Source: Cryobacterium levicorallinum (GTDB lineage Bacteria > Actinomycetota > Actinomycetes > Actinomycetales > Microbacteriaceae). Taken from it: 54,059 bases of DNA. Below, in pieces: positions 15,740-25,054 of this stretch. The stretch covers positions 21,445-75,503 of the forward strand of contig NZ_SOFE01000015.1 in assembly GCF_004402405.1 (NCBI RefSeq), read 5' to 3'. Numbering within the stretch: position 1 is the first letter of the stretch; every line of letters starts with the position of its first letter. Below the pieces are notes generated by a model. It searched no databases and was not told where the DNA came from. It was given only the letters and a program-made list of their open reading frames with translations. The translations under genes were made by a program, and so were the position numbers.

Positions 15740-17497
15740 ATGACGGCGGATCAGGCTGGGCTCGACCTCTCCATCGCAGCGCTGGCACGGGGGAGCGAGG
15801 GGTGGGCGGCGACCACCTTAGCGGCGCGAGCCGATCTGCTGGCGAGTGTCGCAGCATCCGTCGCCGCCGAAGCCGAGCGCTGGGTGCTCACTGCCGCGCA
15901 CGCCAAGGGGCTCGACCAGGCGTCGCCGCTGATCGGGGAGGAATGGCTGACCGGGCCGTACGGCGTGCTCACGTCACTGACCGCGCTGCAGCGCACACTT
16001 CGGGTGCTCGACGCGGGACACAGCCCGCTCGCCGGCCGGCGGCTGGGGAGGGCACCGGGCGGTCGGGTCACGGTTTCCGTGCTTCCACACAACGCCTGGG
16101 ACGGGCTCCTGCTGCACGGATTCACCGCCCAGGCCTGGCTGCGACCAGGCGTCACAGCGGCGCAGGCCCGATCCCGGGCCGGACTGGGGCAGCACGTTTC
16201 CGGCAGGGCACCCAGTGAGGACTCTGGGCCCAGGCCCGACCGTGGAATAGGCCTCGTGCTCGGCGCCGGAAACATCAGTTCGATCGCGCCGCTCGACGTG
16301 CTCTACGAACTCGTGGCACACAATCGGGTCTCCATCCTCAAGCTCAACCCCACCTTCGACGGCCTGCTGCCGGTCTATCGCGCGGCGCTCGCCCCACTCA
16401 TCGAGGCCGGCCTGCTCTGCATCGTCACCGGCGGCGCCGATGTGGGCGACTATCTCGCGCACCACGCCGGCATCGGCCACGTGCACATTACCGGCAGCGC
16501 GGCCACCCACGACGCCATCGTGTTCGCCGGCTCGAAAACGGATGCCCCGCGCCTCACCAAACCGATCACCAGCGAACTCGGCGGTGTCTCACCGATCATC
16601 GTGCTGCCGGGCCGGTGGAGTACCCGCGACCTGCGCTATCAGGCCGAACACGTCGCCACCATGCGGCTGCACAACGGCGGCTACAACTGCATCGCCGGGC
16701 AGGTACTCGTGCTCAGCGCCACCTGGCCGCAGAAGCGCGTGTTTCTGGACGCGGTCGCGGCGGCCCTCGCGTCCGCACCGGCTCGGCCAGCCTGGTACCC
16801 CGGCAGCGATGAGCGGATGCGCGCGGCCCGCGCCGCCTACCCGGTCGCGCGTTCGATTCCCGGCGGGCGCCTGCTCGTGCCAGCCGGGGCGAGTCGTGAA
16901 GCGCCGCAAACGGGCGGTGTGGACTCGCCCGAGGCGTGGGCATCCGCTGTGCCGGAAGATATGCTCAGAACGGAATACTTCGCGCCGGTGCTCGGCGTTG
17001 TCGAACTTCCCGGCACCGGCCTGGCGTTTCTCGACGCAGCCGTCGAGACGGTAAACCGCGATTTTCTCGGCACGCTCGGCGCGAATATTCTCGGAGTGCC
17101 GAGCACGATCCGCCGGCTCGGTGCCGGGTTCGAGCAGGCAGTGGCGCGCCTGCGCTATGGAACCATCGCGATCAACGCCTGGACCGGCGTCGGGTTTCTC
17201 TCAGCGGCGGCGCCGTGGGGCGCGTTCCCGGGGCATTCCCTCAGCGACGTGCAGAGCGGCATCGGCGTGGTGCACAACGCCCTGCTGCTCGACGACGTGG
17301 AGCGCACCGTCGTGCGGGGGCCCTTTCGGCCGTTTCCACGCTCGGTCGTGCACGGGGAGTGGGCGCTGCTGCCGAAGCCTCCGTGGTTCGTCTCGGCCCG
17401 ACGTGGCGCCCTGACCGCTCGCCTGCTGACCGAATTCGCCGCGCGTCCCTCAGTGCGCAGGCTGCCGGGCATCCTTGCCGCCGCCTTTCGCGCCTGA
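15740..17497 (+). CDS. Aldehyde dehydrogenase superfamily protein
   Basis: A 585-residue protein, longer than the ~480-500 usual for ALDH. Recognisable parts are the NAD-binding VLGAGNISSIAPLDVLYELV and HITGSAATHDAIVF loops, the general-base Glu in ITSELGGVSP (about residue 279) and the catalytic Cys in GGYNCIAGQ (about 317). It oxidises an aldehyde to the acid (or CoA ester) with NAD(P)+; the substrate is unknown. A Gly/Arg-rich insertion around residues 145-170 (AQARSRAGLGQHVSGRAPSE) may account for part of the extra length. GGGGAG lies upstream of the ATG. Confidence 0.85.
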   Translation: MTADQAGLDLSIAALARGSEGWAATTLAARADLLASVAASVAAEAERWVLTAAHAKGLDQASPLIGEEWLTGPYGVLTSLTALQRTLRVLDAGHSPLAGRRLGRAPGGRVTVSVLPHNAWDGLLLHGFTAQAWLRPGVTAAQARSRAGLGQHVSGRAPSEDSGPRPDRGIGLVLGAGNISSIAPLDVLYELVAHNRVSILKLNPTFDGLLPVYRAALAPLIEAGLLCIVTGGADVGDYLAHHAGIGHVHITGSAATHDAIVFAGSKTDAPRLTKPITSELGGVSPIIVLPGRWSTRDLRYQAEHVATMRLHNGGYNCIAGQVLVLSATWPQKRVFLDAVAAALASAPARPAWYPGSDERMRAARAAYPVARSIPGGRLLVPAGASREAPQTGGVDSPEAWASAVPEDMLRTEYFAPVLGVVELPGTGLAFLDAAVETVNRDFLGTLGANILGVPSTIRRLGAGFEQAVARLRYGTIAINAWTGVGFLSAAAPWGAFPGHSLSDVQSGIGVVHNALLLDDVERTVVRGPFRPFPRSVVHGEWALLPKPPWFVSARRGALTARLLTEFAARPSVRRLPGILAAAFRA

Positions 17498-17541
17498 CCC
17501 TGTTCCTTCGGCCACTTCGTGACTGCAGTCCGGGTGCTTGG

Positions 17542-17639
17542 CGCGCATAACTCCTGCAATTTGGAATCGGTGAATAAAAGTTGGGCGTATTTTCGGGCTT
17601 TGGAGGAATTGCTGACACAGATTGCAGGAGTTATGCGCG
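17542..17639. repeat. 19-bp inverted-repeat element, copy A
   Basis: CGCGCATAACTCCTGCAAT (17542-17560) and its exact complement (17621-17639) bracket a 60-nt spacer richer in A/T than its surroundings. A second element with the same inner 14-bp arms lies at 31199-31291. It occupies the gap between the aldehyde dehydrogenase and the GNAT-AAA+ gene. Spacer sequences differ, apart from a shared TTGGAG. Confidence 0.7.
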
Positions 17640-17733
17640 GACGGTTCTGGAGAGATGCCGGGCACCTCGCCGGGAGGGGTTAGGGGAGCGGGTGCAATAG
17701 TGTGGCAGCACACCCAACAATGCGAGGTTCACG

Positions 17734-19020
17734 ATGACTGGCTGGCGACTGCGCGATTTTCACTCCGACGATCTGGACGGCATTCTGCGCCTGTGGGACG
17801 AGATCAAGGCCGCCGACACCGAGCCGGTTTACGGCCTGTCGGAGGTGCTCACCTCCTGCCAGAAGGACCATGCCATCGTGGCCCTGCACGGAGATGAGGT
17901 GATCGGTGCCGCCGTCGGCCGCGCCGCGCACGCTCAGGGCTGGATCGTCTTTCTGGCGACCGCGGAAAAGTGGCAGAGTCAGGGCATCGGTACGGCAATG
18001 CTCGCCGCGCTCGAGGCCCGCATGGCCCCGCACGGCATGACCAAGCTGTCGGCGCTCATGCCCGAATCCGAGACCAAGGTCGACGCTTTTATCAACCGCG
18101 GCTTCGAGGTCAAGAAGAACCTGCGCTACTTCGAACGGCACATTCCCGTGCAACGCGAGGAACTCAAGCTGCTCGGCGAACTCGGCGGCCGGGTGCTGCC
18201 GCGCGACCTCTGGCAGAAGGTCGGCGGCATGGCGCGCGAGAAGGAATTGCTCGAACGCCGCCTGGTTATGCCCCTGGCCAAGCCGGAACTGGCCGAGCAG
18301 TACGGTGTTTCTCCGCCCAAGGCGGTCGTTCTGTTCGGCCCTCCCGGCACGGGAAAGACCACCTTCGCCAAGGCGATCGCTTCTCGCCTGGAATGGTCAT
18401 TCATCGAGGTGTTCCCGTCGCGCCTGGCTGCCGACCCGCAAGGTCTGGCCGGGGCGCTGCGCGAAACCTTCCTCAAGATTTCCGAATTGGAACACGCGGT
18501 GGTGTTCATTGACGAGGTCGAAGAGATCGCGTCCCAGCGCTCGGGCGAACCGCCGTCGGCGATGCAGGGCGTGACCAACGAACTGCTCAAGATCATCCCG
18601 GCGTTCCGTGACCAGCCCGGGCGCCTGCTGGTCTGTGCGACCAACTTCATTCGTGCGCTCGACTCCGCCTTTCTCCGCCACGGCCGCTTCGACTACGTCG
18701 TGCCGATCGGGCTGCCGGATATTGCCGCTCGCCAAGCTATCTGGGAGCGGTACATTCCGCAAGGCGTGACGGACGAGGTCGACCTCGCGGTGCTGGTCGA
18801 AAAGAGCGAGGGATTCTCGCCCGCTGACGTTGAGTATGCCGCGCATCGGGCGTCCCAGCATGCCCTGGAAAAGGCGTTGTACCAGACCGGTGACGGACCG
18901 GTCATCAACGGACCCAGTACCGCAGACTATGCCCTCGCGATCTCCGAAACCCGCCGCACCGTATCCGCCGAGGTCGCCGCCGAGTTCCTCGAAGACATCG
19001 AGCGGCTCGCCCGGCTCTAG
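17734..19020 (+). CDS. GNAT acetyltransferase fused to AAA+ ATPase
   Basis: A 428-residue cytosolic protein. Residues 1-140 form a GNAT fold (acetyl-CoA loop KWQSQGIGTAMLAAL, and a NRGFEVKKNLRYFERH end). Residues ~160-428 form an AAA+ module: Walker A GPPGTGKTT, Walker B VVFIDEVEE, sensor LLVCATNF, and an arginine-finger region LRHGRFDYVVPIGLPD. The ATPase part resembles FtsH/VPS4-like AAA proteins with the C-terminal lid. The pairing suggests a remodeller that also acetylates a target or has lost enzymatic acetylation; this is inference. GAGG precedes the ATG. Confidence 0.85.
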   Translation: MTGWRLRDFHSDDLDGILRLWDEIKAADTEPVYGLSEVLTSCQKDHAIVALHGDEVIGAAVGRAAHAQGWIVFLATAEKWQSQGIGTAMLAALEARMAPHGMTKLSALMPESETKVDAFINRGFEVKKNLRYFERHIPVQREELKLLGELGGRVLPRDLWQKVGGMAREKELLERRLVMPLAKPELAEQYGVSPPKAVVLFGPPGTGKTTFAKAIASRLEWSFIEVFPSRLAADPQGLAGALRETFLKISELEHAVVFIDEVEEIASQRSGEPPSAMQGVTNELLKIIPAFRDQPGRLLVCATNFIRALDSAFLRHGRFDYVVPIGLPDIAARQAIWERYIPQGVTDEVDLAVLVEKSEGFSPADVEYAAHRASQHALEKALYQTGDGPVINGPSTADYALAISETRRTVSAEVAAEFLEDIERLARL

Positions 19021-19056
19021 TCAAGCGGATGCGCCGGCCCGGAACGGATTGCGGGG

Positions 19057-21798
19057 TCAGGCTACGGAGTCGGTGATCTCGTCGTTCAGATCGGTGGATG
19101 AGTCCTCGGGGATCAACACGGCAAGGGGCGCGCGCCCGGCTCGCGGGCTCTGCCCGGTCTTGACTCGCGCCTGGTAGAGGTGGGACTCAACCGTGCGCAC
19201 CGAGACATACAGTGCAGTCGCGATCTGTCGGTTGGTCAGGCCTCGCTCGGCCAGTATGGTGATTTCCTTCTCCCTCCCGGTCAACAGGTAAGCGCCGGCG
19301 AAGGCCACGAACGACTCAGCGCGTTCCCCGCTGTCGGTTGGAACTGAAGCCGGCTGGGTCGCTGCGCCGTTCGGAATGCTCGAGCCCACGTGTGAAACGC
19401 TCGTCGTACCAACCGGAGCGTCCGAGACCGCAGCACCCGTGACCGGCGTTCCCCCAACGTGAGCAGTCGCGACCGGAGCGGACGAGATCGACGCGTCGCG
19501 GGCATCCGTTTCACCGTCTCGCTCGGCGAGCAGTCGCGTCACGTGGCCGGCGGGCTGCCCAAGCTGCACGAGGATTTCGATCAGCCAGGAGCGAATCACA
19601 GGGGAACGATTACCGGCGGTTTCGTACAGGTAGACGGCCAGCAGCTGGGCGCTGTCGGTGCCGGAGCTCAGTAGAAACCCTAGATCGAAGCGGTCGGCGC
19701 TCGACCGGCGGGCAGCGGATGCCGCTGCCATCAGACCCAGCCGGGCGAGCGAACTCGCGCGCAGGCACTGCAGCCAGGGCTGCCAGCGATTCGGCTGCGC
19801 CGAACCATTGCCGGCCGGCCGGTCCAATTCCCCGCCGACGAAGCCCAGCAGGGCCAGGCTGCCGAGGTCCCCCATCTGGATGGCGCTGGCGATCCACTCG
19901 TTCACCTCGCCGAGGGCCACGGTCCGGTCTGACCCGGTCAGGCAACGGATGGCGGCACCGGTATGGAAAATCTCCAGGGCCAGCCCCTCGGCGGAATACA
20001 CGTCTGATGCGCGCGGCACCCGGTCGCGCTCATTGAGGCTGGTGGCGAGATCGACCAGGCGCAGCGCGTCAGCGGGACGCCCCTGGTGGGCCAGGCTCAG
20101 ACCGGTGAGGCAGGCCGCGTGAATGCGGGTGACGGTGTCGTAGTCGGCCGTGCGGGCGAGGCGCTCGCCGCGCGCGGCCGCGATCGCCCACTGCCGATTC
20201 TGCACCGTTTCGGTGAGTCCGATGAAGGCCAACTCGCCGACCATTATGGGGTCGCCGACAAACCAGCCAGCCGCCCTGGCACGCAATTTGGCAAAGTCGG
20301 CACCGGTCATGACGCCGAACGTGGCCAGTTCCCGCAACCAGCGCAGTAGCAGTGCGCCGTCGGCCGGCGTGCGCAGATACTGTTCCGCGTCGACCAATTC
20401 TGCCCGCGCTGCGGCCGGACGACCATCGCCGGCCAGTGCCCGGGAGTACTCGATCATCGACGATAGCGCCGGTTCGAGCTGCCGGGCAAGTCCCGCCAAC
20501 AGCAACGACTGGTCGGTGAGCCCCCGCGTGCGGCTGCGCCGGGCCGCAACGAGCAGAATGTCGGCGACGGTTTCGGCGGGCACCGCGTCGAGCACTTCGG
20601 GACGCAGGGCGACTGAGGTCGTCCAGCTATCGGCGATGACGAGGCTCTCGGCCGGGGTCGTCACGCCGCCGTGCGTGCGATCCAACAGCAGCAGGTCGAC
20701 GATCTGGGCCGTCATGTTCCGCAGCAGGTCGGGTTCACAGTCGGCCAGCGCTCCGTCGGAGAACATGGTTGGGGCATGCAGCAGACCGGCCGGCAGCCGA
20801 TGCAGAAACCCCCGACGCAGCAGGTCTCGCAGGGCTACCGGGCGGCACAGCAGGGTCGCGTGCGAGTAGGAAATGCCGTCCAGCCGGCCGATTAGGGCGA
20901 GCACGGCGAATTGGTGGGGTGTCAGACCGCGCAACTGATGCGACACCACATCGAGAATTCGCCGCGACGGCGGGAATCGCGAGAAGGAGACCAGTTCCTG
21001 GTCGTCGGGCGGCTGCTGCTGGCGCATGACTTCGGCCGTGAGCTCCCGCAGCAGCATTCGAGACCCGCCGCTGCGTGCGTGCAGCAGCGCACGAGCGCCG
21101 CGTTCGAATTGACCGGTCGGAGCGAAGTGGGTCACGAGAGCCGACGATTCAGCGGGGGTGAGTGCCTCCATATCGACGCGGTCGGCGCAGCCCTTGACCC
21201 AGAGCTCGTCGACCAACCGAACCGTGATGCTGTCGGTTTCGGTGGTCAAGCCGGTCGCCAGCAGATCGCTCGCCACGAGCAAGACCACTTCGCCCCCGGC
21301 GGCCAGCAGGTAGAGGCAGTCCATGGTCTGGGCATCCAGCAGGTGCGCATCGTCCACGCTGATCACCGGCCGCTCACACTGGCCGTGATCGCGGGCGTAC
21401 TTCAGCAGCCGAGTAGCGGTGACCGGCTCGGTTCCGCCGAGCGCGAGGGCCAGACGAAGGTTGGAGCCGTTACTGATCGACCCGAACGGCACCGTGTGTG
21501 AGAGCGCGGTGGCCGCGATCTCGACCGGGTCGCCGCCATCCGTGCGCAGAATCGTTGTCACCGACCCGAGCAACTGGGATTTGCCGTAACCGGGCGGCCC
21601 GAAGATGACGACGCTGCGCCCCGACTGCACGATGTCGGCGATTCCCCGAGCATTGCGACCAACAGTCGCGGGAGCGTCGACCGGCATCCGCTGCCCATCC
21701 TGGTGCTTTTGGCCGTCCACGTCTCCCCCGGTTCGGCCGATGCATACCGCCTTGCGCCAAGACCTGTCAAAAATGATGTTGAATGTCATGGTAGCCAC
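19057..21798 (-). CDS. LAL-type LuxR regulator (paralogue 1)
   Basis: About 913 residues. An N-terminal STAND/AAA ATPase has Walker A FGPPGYGKS (66-74) and a Walker B region (PVISVDDAHLLD). A helical middle follows, then a C-terminal LuxR helix-turn-helix (LTGREKEITILAERGLTNRQ, then ATALYVSVRTVESHLYQAR). Large ATP-dependent LuxR proteins act as signal-integrating activators. An Ala/Val/Thr/Ser-rich linker (about 770-830) replaces the helices seen there in paralogue 2. The start is uncertain: GTG 21798 is the longest form, and GTG 21720 follows GGGGGAG closely. Repeated CTACTGGGAT boxes lie 37-67 bases upstream of 21798, suggesting autoregulation. Confidence 0.85.
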   Translation of the reverse strand: MATMTFNIIFDRSWRKAVCIGRTGGDVDGQKHQDGQRMPVDAPATVGRNARGIADIVQSGRSVVIFGPPGYGKSQLLGSVTTILRTDGGDPVEIAATALSHTVPFGSISNGSNLRLALALGGTEPVTATRLLKYARDHGQCERPVISVDDAHLLDAQTMDCLYLLAAGGEVVLLVASDLLATGLTTETDSITVRLVDELWVKGCADRVDMEALTPAESSALVTHFAPTGQFERGARALLHARSGGSRMLLRELTAEVMRQQQPPDDQELVSFSRFPPSRRILDVVSHQLRGLTPHQFAVLALIGRLDGISYSHATLLCRPVALRDLLRRGFLHRLPAGLLHAPTMFSDGALADCEPDLLRNMTAQIVDLLLLDRTHGGVTTPAESLVIADSWTTSVALRPEVLDAVPAETVADILLVAARRSRTRGLTDQSLLLAGLARQLEPALSSMIEYSRALAGDGRPAAARAELVDAEQYLRTPADGALLLRWLRELATFGVMTGADFAKLRARAAGWFVGDPIMVGELAFIGLTETVQNRQWAIAAARGERLARTADYDTVTRIHAACLTGLSLAHQGRPADALRLVDLATSLNERDRVPRASDVYSAEGLALEIFHTGAAIRCLTGSDRTVALGEVNEWIASAIQMGDLGSLALLGFVGGELDRPAGNGSAQPNRWQPWLQCLRASSLARLGLMAAASAARRSSADRFDLGFLLSSGTDSAQLLAVYLYETAGNRSPVIRSWLIEILVQLGQPAGHVTRLLAERDGETDARDASISSAPVATAHVGGTPVTGAAVSDAPVGTTSVSHVGSSIPNGAATQPASVPTDSGERAESFVAFAGAYLLTGREKEITILAERGLTNRQIATALYVSVRTVESHLYQARVKTGQSPRAGRAPLAVLIPEDSSTDLNDEITDSVA

Positions 21799-21834
21799 TT
21801 TCGAGGGGTATCGACCCGGCGGTGACTCCGTGGG

Positions 21835-21908
21835 CTACTGGGATCGATAAACCGACTACTGGGATTCCTGCGCATCAGGGATGAGATGTGCTCATGTCGC
21901 ACTACTGG
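21835..21908. promoter_or_regulatory. Repeated CTACTGGG boxes between the two LAL genes
   Basis: CTACTGGGAT occurs at 21835-21844 and 21856-21865, exactly 21 bases apart (two helical turns). CTACTGG follows at 21902-21908. All face the same way, upstream of paralogue 1. LuxR-type proteins bind such direct or inverted sites near -42. The intergenic gap is only 179 bases. Confidence 0.5.
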
Positions 21909-21977
21909 CACTGGTAATGCCGCAGAGCCGATCATCAACGCGGTGAGTGGATGCCGCCGTGGCGGCCTCAGCCCCCG

Positions 21978-24737
21978 CTACACGCTCGTGAGGTCTCCGC
22001 GAGAGTTTTGCCCGGTCTTGATGCGCGCCTGGTAGAGGTGCGATTCGACCGTGCGCACCGAGAGAAACAGACTCTTGGCGATGTCCCGGTTACTCAGGCC
22101 CTGGGTGGCGAGCGACGTGACTTCCCGCTCGCGCTCGGTCAGCAGCACCGGCTCGATCAGGAGCGACGCCGGCACGTTCACCGGCAGCTGGCGGCTGGCC
22201 AGCGAGAAGCCGTCGGCCCGTAAGCGGCTGAGGTCGGCGGAGTCGCTCTGGCCGTGCAGCTCGTGCAACGCTGCGGCCTCGTTGCTCGCCGTCATGGCAA
22301 TTCCGTAGGCGCCGAGGTCGGCCAACTGTCCGGCCGCGAGGTCGAGTGCTGCGGCGTCCTGGGCGGCCACAGCGCGCGTGCGCTGGGCCAGTGCGGCGAC
22401 TATCGGCGCGTCGTTCGTTGCCACCGCGCGGTCTAGAATGTGCACAAGATCATTGGGGGGCTCGCCGAGCCCCACGAGAACGTCGAGCAGCCAGGCCCGC
22501 ATCACGGGAGTCTGCGCCTCCGCCGATTCATACAGCTGAGAGGCGACCAGGCGAGCACCATCCGTGCTGCCCGCGGTCAGCAGGCCCTGGAGGGTCGAGC
22601 GGGCGGCCTCGAATTGATAGCGGGTAGTCATTTCTTCAGGCAGCACGCGTATTTTTGAAATCTTGGCGCGGGCGGCATTCATTAAACCCATTCGGGCCAG
22701 GGAACTGGCGTGCAGGCACTGAATCCACGTGCGCCACGCGTCGGGGTCCGAGCGCGCGAAGTGAGCGTCGGCGGCACGCAGGTCGGCTTCGGTGCCGGCC
22801 ACGTCACCACGAAATTGCGAGAGCTCGGCCGCGACGAAGCCGAGAAAGCCGAGGTTGCCGAGATCGTGATTGATGATCGATCGGCTGATCCACTCGTCAA
22901 GCTCGTCAGCGACGACCGGCACCCCGAACCCGCTCAGGCAACGCACGGCGGCGTTGCAGTAGAAGATCTCGAGCGCCAGCCCCTCACCGGAATAGATGTC
23001 GGCGTCGCGCTGCGCTAGGTCGCGCCGATTGAGGGTGGTCGCGAGGTCAAACATGCCGAGCCCCTGCGCCGTGCGGCCGTCGTAGGCGTGGCCTACACCA
23101 CTCAGGCAGGCGGCACGAATGCGTGTGATGACGTCGTAGTCCTCATTGCGCGCAATGCTTTCCCCGTCAACGGCCACGCGTGGCCAGTCCACGTCCTGCA
23201 CAGACTGGGTCAGACGAACGAAATCCACCTCACCGTGCATCATCGTGCTGGTGGGAAACCAACTGGCGGCCCGGGTGCGCAACGCGGTGAAATCATCCGC
23301 TGTCATGGTGGTGAACTTGGCCAGCGACATGTGCCAGCGCGCGAGCTTGACGCCATCGGCGGGGGTATGCAGCAACTCCTCGGTGTTCGCGAGAACGGCC
23401 AGCGCGGCCGAATAGCGCTCGTTGCTGGCGAGAGCACGCGAATACTCGATCGTGGCCTTGAGGCCGGGTTCCAGGCACAGGGTGATCGCCGAATAGAGGA
23501 GAGCCTTCTCGGTCAGGCCGAGACGACGGCTGCGCCGCGCCGCCACCAGCAACACGTCGGCAACGACGCTGCTTCCCCACTCGTCGACCACGCTCGGAGG
23601 CAGATTTCCTGACGCCGTCCAGCTGTCGGCAATGGTCATGCACTCGGCCGGGGTGGTGGTGAAGCCGTAGTGTCGGTCGGTCAGCAAAATCGACACGACC
23701 AGGGCTTGCTGGGTGCGCAGCTGCTCGGCATCGCAGATAGTCAGTGCCACGTCGGCGAGCAGTGTGCGCGCCTGCAACTGACCGGAACGTTCGACACACG
23801 GATACACGTATCCGCGACGAATCAAGTCGCGGAGTTCACCGGCGCCACAGATCATTGACGCACGGCCGGTGGAGATGCCGGTCAGGGAGCCGATCAGAGC
23901 GAGAGTGACCAGCTGGTTCGCGGTCAGGCCGCGCAGCTGATGCGCGAGGAGGTCGAGGATGCGCTGCGACGGTGTGTGCAGGGCAAAGGCGGTGCGATCG
24001 CGGTCATCGGGCAGGGGCTGCTGGCGCACGGCCTCGCTGGTCAATTCCCTCAGTAGCAGCCGGGATCCACCGCTGCGGGAATGCAGCAACGCCAGCGTGA
24101 CCCGATCGAACTGAGTCGTCGGGGCGAATTCCCGCACGAGCTGCCCGGTTTGCACGGGGCTGAGCGGCTCGAGGTCGATGCGTTCGGCGCCGCCCCTGAT
24201 CCAGAGCTCGTCCAGCAGACGAATGGTGGCTGCGTCGGTCGCGGGGGTATCGATCGCGGGTACCAGATCGCTAGTGACGAGCAAGACGACCGACCGCGCG
24301 GCGGCAAGCTGGTACAGGCTGTCCATCGATTGCGGGTCGACCAGGTGGGCATCGTCGACCATGATGACCGGGTGGCTGCTCCCGGTTTGGGCCTGGGCCG
24401 AGCTCAGCAGAGTCGCCGTGCTGAACTCGCCATCGGTGGGGGACATTGCGAGGCCGAGCTGTGACCGGATCGACCCGAACGGAACGGAGTGCACGAGGGG
24501 ATTTACCGCAATATTGAAGGGTTCCGTGCCGAGCGCGCGCAGGGTGAGGGCGATGGACTCGAACAGCACGCTTTTTCCGTAGCCGAGCGGGGCGAAGATC
24601 ACCACACTCTGGTTGCCGCTGAGGGTTTCAACAATGCCGTGGGCTGTTCGGCCGATCAGGCGGGGGGTAGCGGCAGCGCGTTGTCTACTTCCGAGCGTTC
24701 GTTCCAATCGTGCACACCCTCGTTTGTACTGGCACAT
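21978..24737 (-). CDS. LAL-type LuxR regulator (paralogue 2)
   Basis: A 919-residue protein built like its neighbour: N-terminal STAND ATPase, helical TPR-like middle, and C-terminal LuxR helix-turn-helix (LTEREREVTSLATQGLSNRD, then SVRTVESHLYQARIKTGQ). The two share SVVIF, HSVPFGSI, DDAHL.D, RSGGSR.LLRELT and LLVAARRSRR..L. The P-loop reads A49-P-L-G-Y-G-K-S56: the first Gly of GxxGxGKS is Ala, so nucleotide binding may be altered. ATG 24737 lacks a clear ribosome binding site; TATAAAAGG lies about 20 bases upstream. Transcription runs toward paralogue 1. Probably an old tandem duplication. Confidence 0.85.
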   Translation of the reverse strand: MCQYKRGCARLERTLGSRQRAAATPRLIGRTAHGIVETLSGNQSVVIFAPLGYGKSVLFESIALTLRALGTEPFNIAVNPLVHSVPFGSIRSQLGLAMSPTDGEFSTATLLSSAQAQTGSSHPVIMVDDAHLVDPQSMDSLYQLAAARSVVLLVTSDLVPAIDTPATDAATIRLLDELWIRGGAERIDLEPLSPVQTGQLVREFAPTTQFDRVTLALLHSRSGGSRLLLRELTSEAVRQQPLPDDRDRTAFALHTPSQRILDLLAHQLRGLTANQLVTLALIGSLTGISTGRASMICGAGELRDLIRRGYVYPCVERSGQLQARTLLADVALTICDAEQLRTQQALVVSILLTDRHYGFTTTPAECMTIADSWTASGNLPPSVVDEWGSSVVADVLLVAARRSRRLGLTEKALLYSAITLCLEPGLKATIEYSRALASNERYSAALAVLANTEELLHTPADGVKLARWHMSLAKFTTMTADDFTALRTRAASWFPTSTMMHGEVDFVRLTQSVQDVDWPRVAVDGESIARNEDYDVITRIRAACLSGVGHAYDGRTAQGLGMFDLATTLNRRDLAQRDADIYSGEGLALEIFYCNAAVRCLSGFGVPVVADELDEWISRSIINHDLGNLGFLGFVAAELSQFRGDVAGTEADLRAADAHFARSDPDAWRTWIQCLHASSLARMGLMNAARAKISKIRVLPEEMTTRYQFEAARSTLQGLLTAGSTDGARLVASQLYESAEAQTPVMRAWLLDVLVGLGEPPNDLVHILDRAVATNDAPIVAALAQRTRAVAAQDAAALDLAAGQLADLGAYGIAMTASNEAAALHELHGQSDSADLSRLRADGFSLASRQLPVNVPASLLIEPVLLTEREREVTSLATQGLSNRDIAKSLFLSVRTVESHLYQARIKTGQNSRGDLTSV

Positions 24738-24813
24738 TTAGCCGTTAGACCTTTTATACGGCAAATGCCACAATGTTTACATCGTTTAGGGGTGCGTGGT
24801 AGGGATTGCCAAT

Positions 24814-24910
24814 GAATCCCAGTGCTCTGCCGAGACCTACTGGGGCCCACTGACACGACACTGGGTCGATACGAACTTGCTATCGAACCGCACACCCGGA
24901 ACTACTGGCC
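24814..24910. promoter_or_regulatory. CTACTGGG-type boxes between LAL paralogue 2 and the SipW-type gene
   Basis: This region contains ACCTACTGGGGC (24835-24846, identical to 286-297), ACTGGGTCGATA (24860-24871, close to ACTGGGATCGATA upstream of paralogue 1), ACTACTGGCC (24901-24910) and an inverted ACTGGGATTC (24814-24823). The region is divergent, so boxes could serve both the regulator and the SipW-type gene starting at 25055. Confidence 0.45.
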
Positions 24911-25054
24911 TTGAGGTCAACGACACTTGAAGCGCACCGGTGTAGGGCAGGAGGCCCTGTTTGGCTCGTGGTAACCGCTGAGCACTTTCACGAAGCGTCC
25001 ATTGAGTCCGCCCAAAAGTGCGACACGATCGCGCCGATATATAGGAGTGCCACC

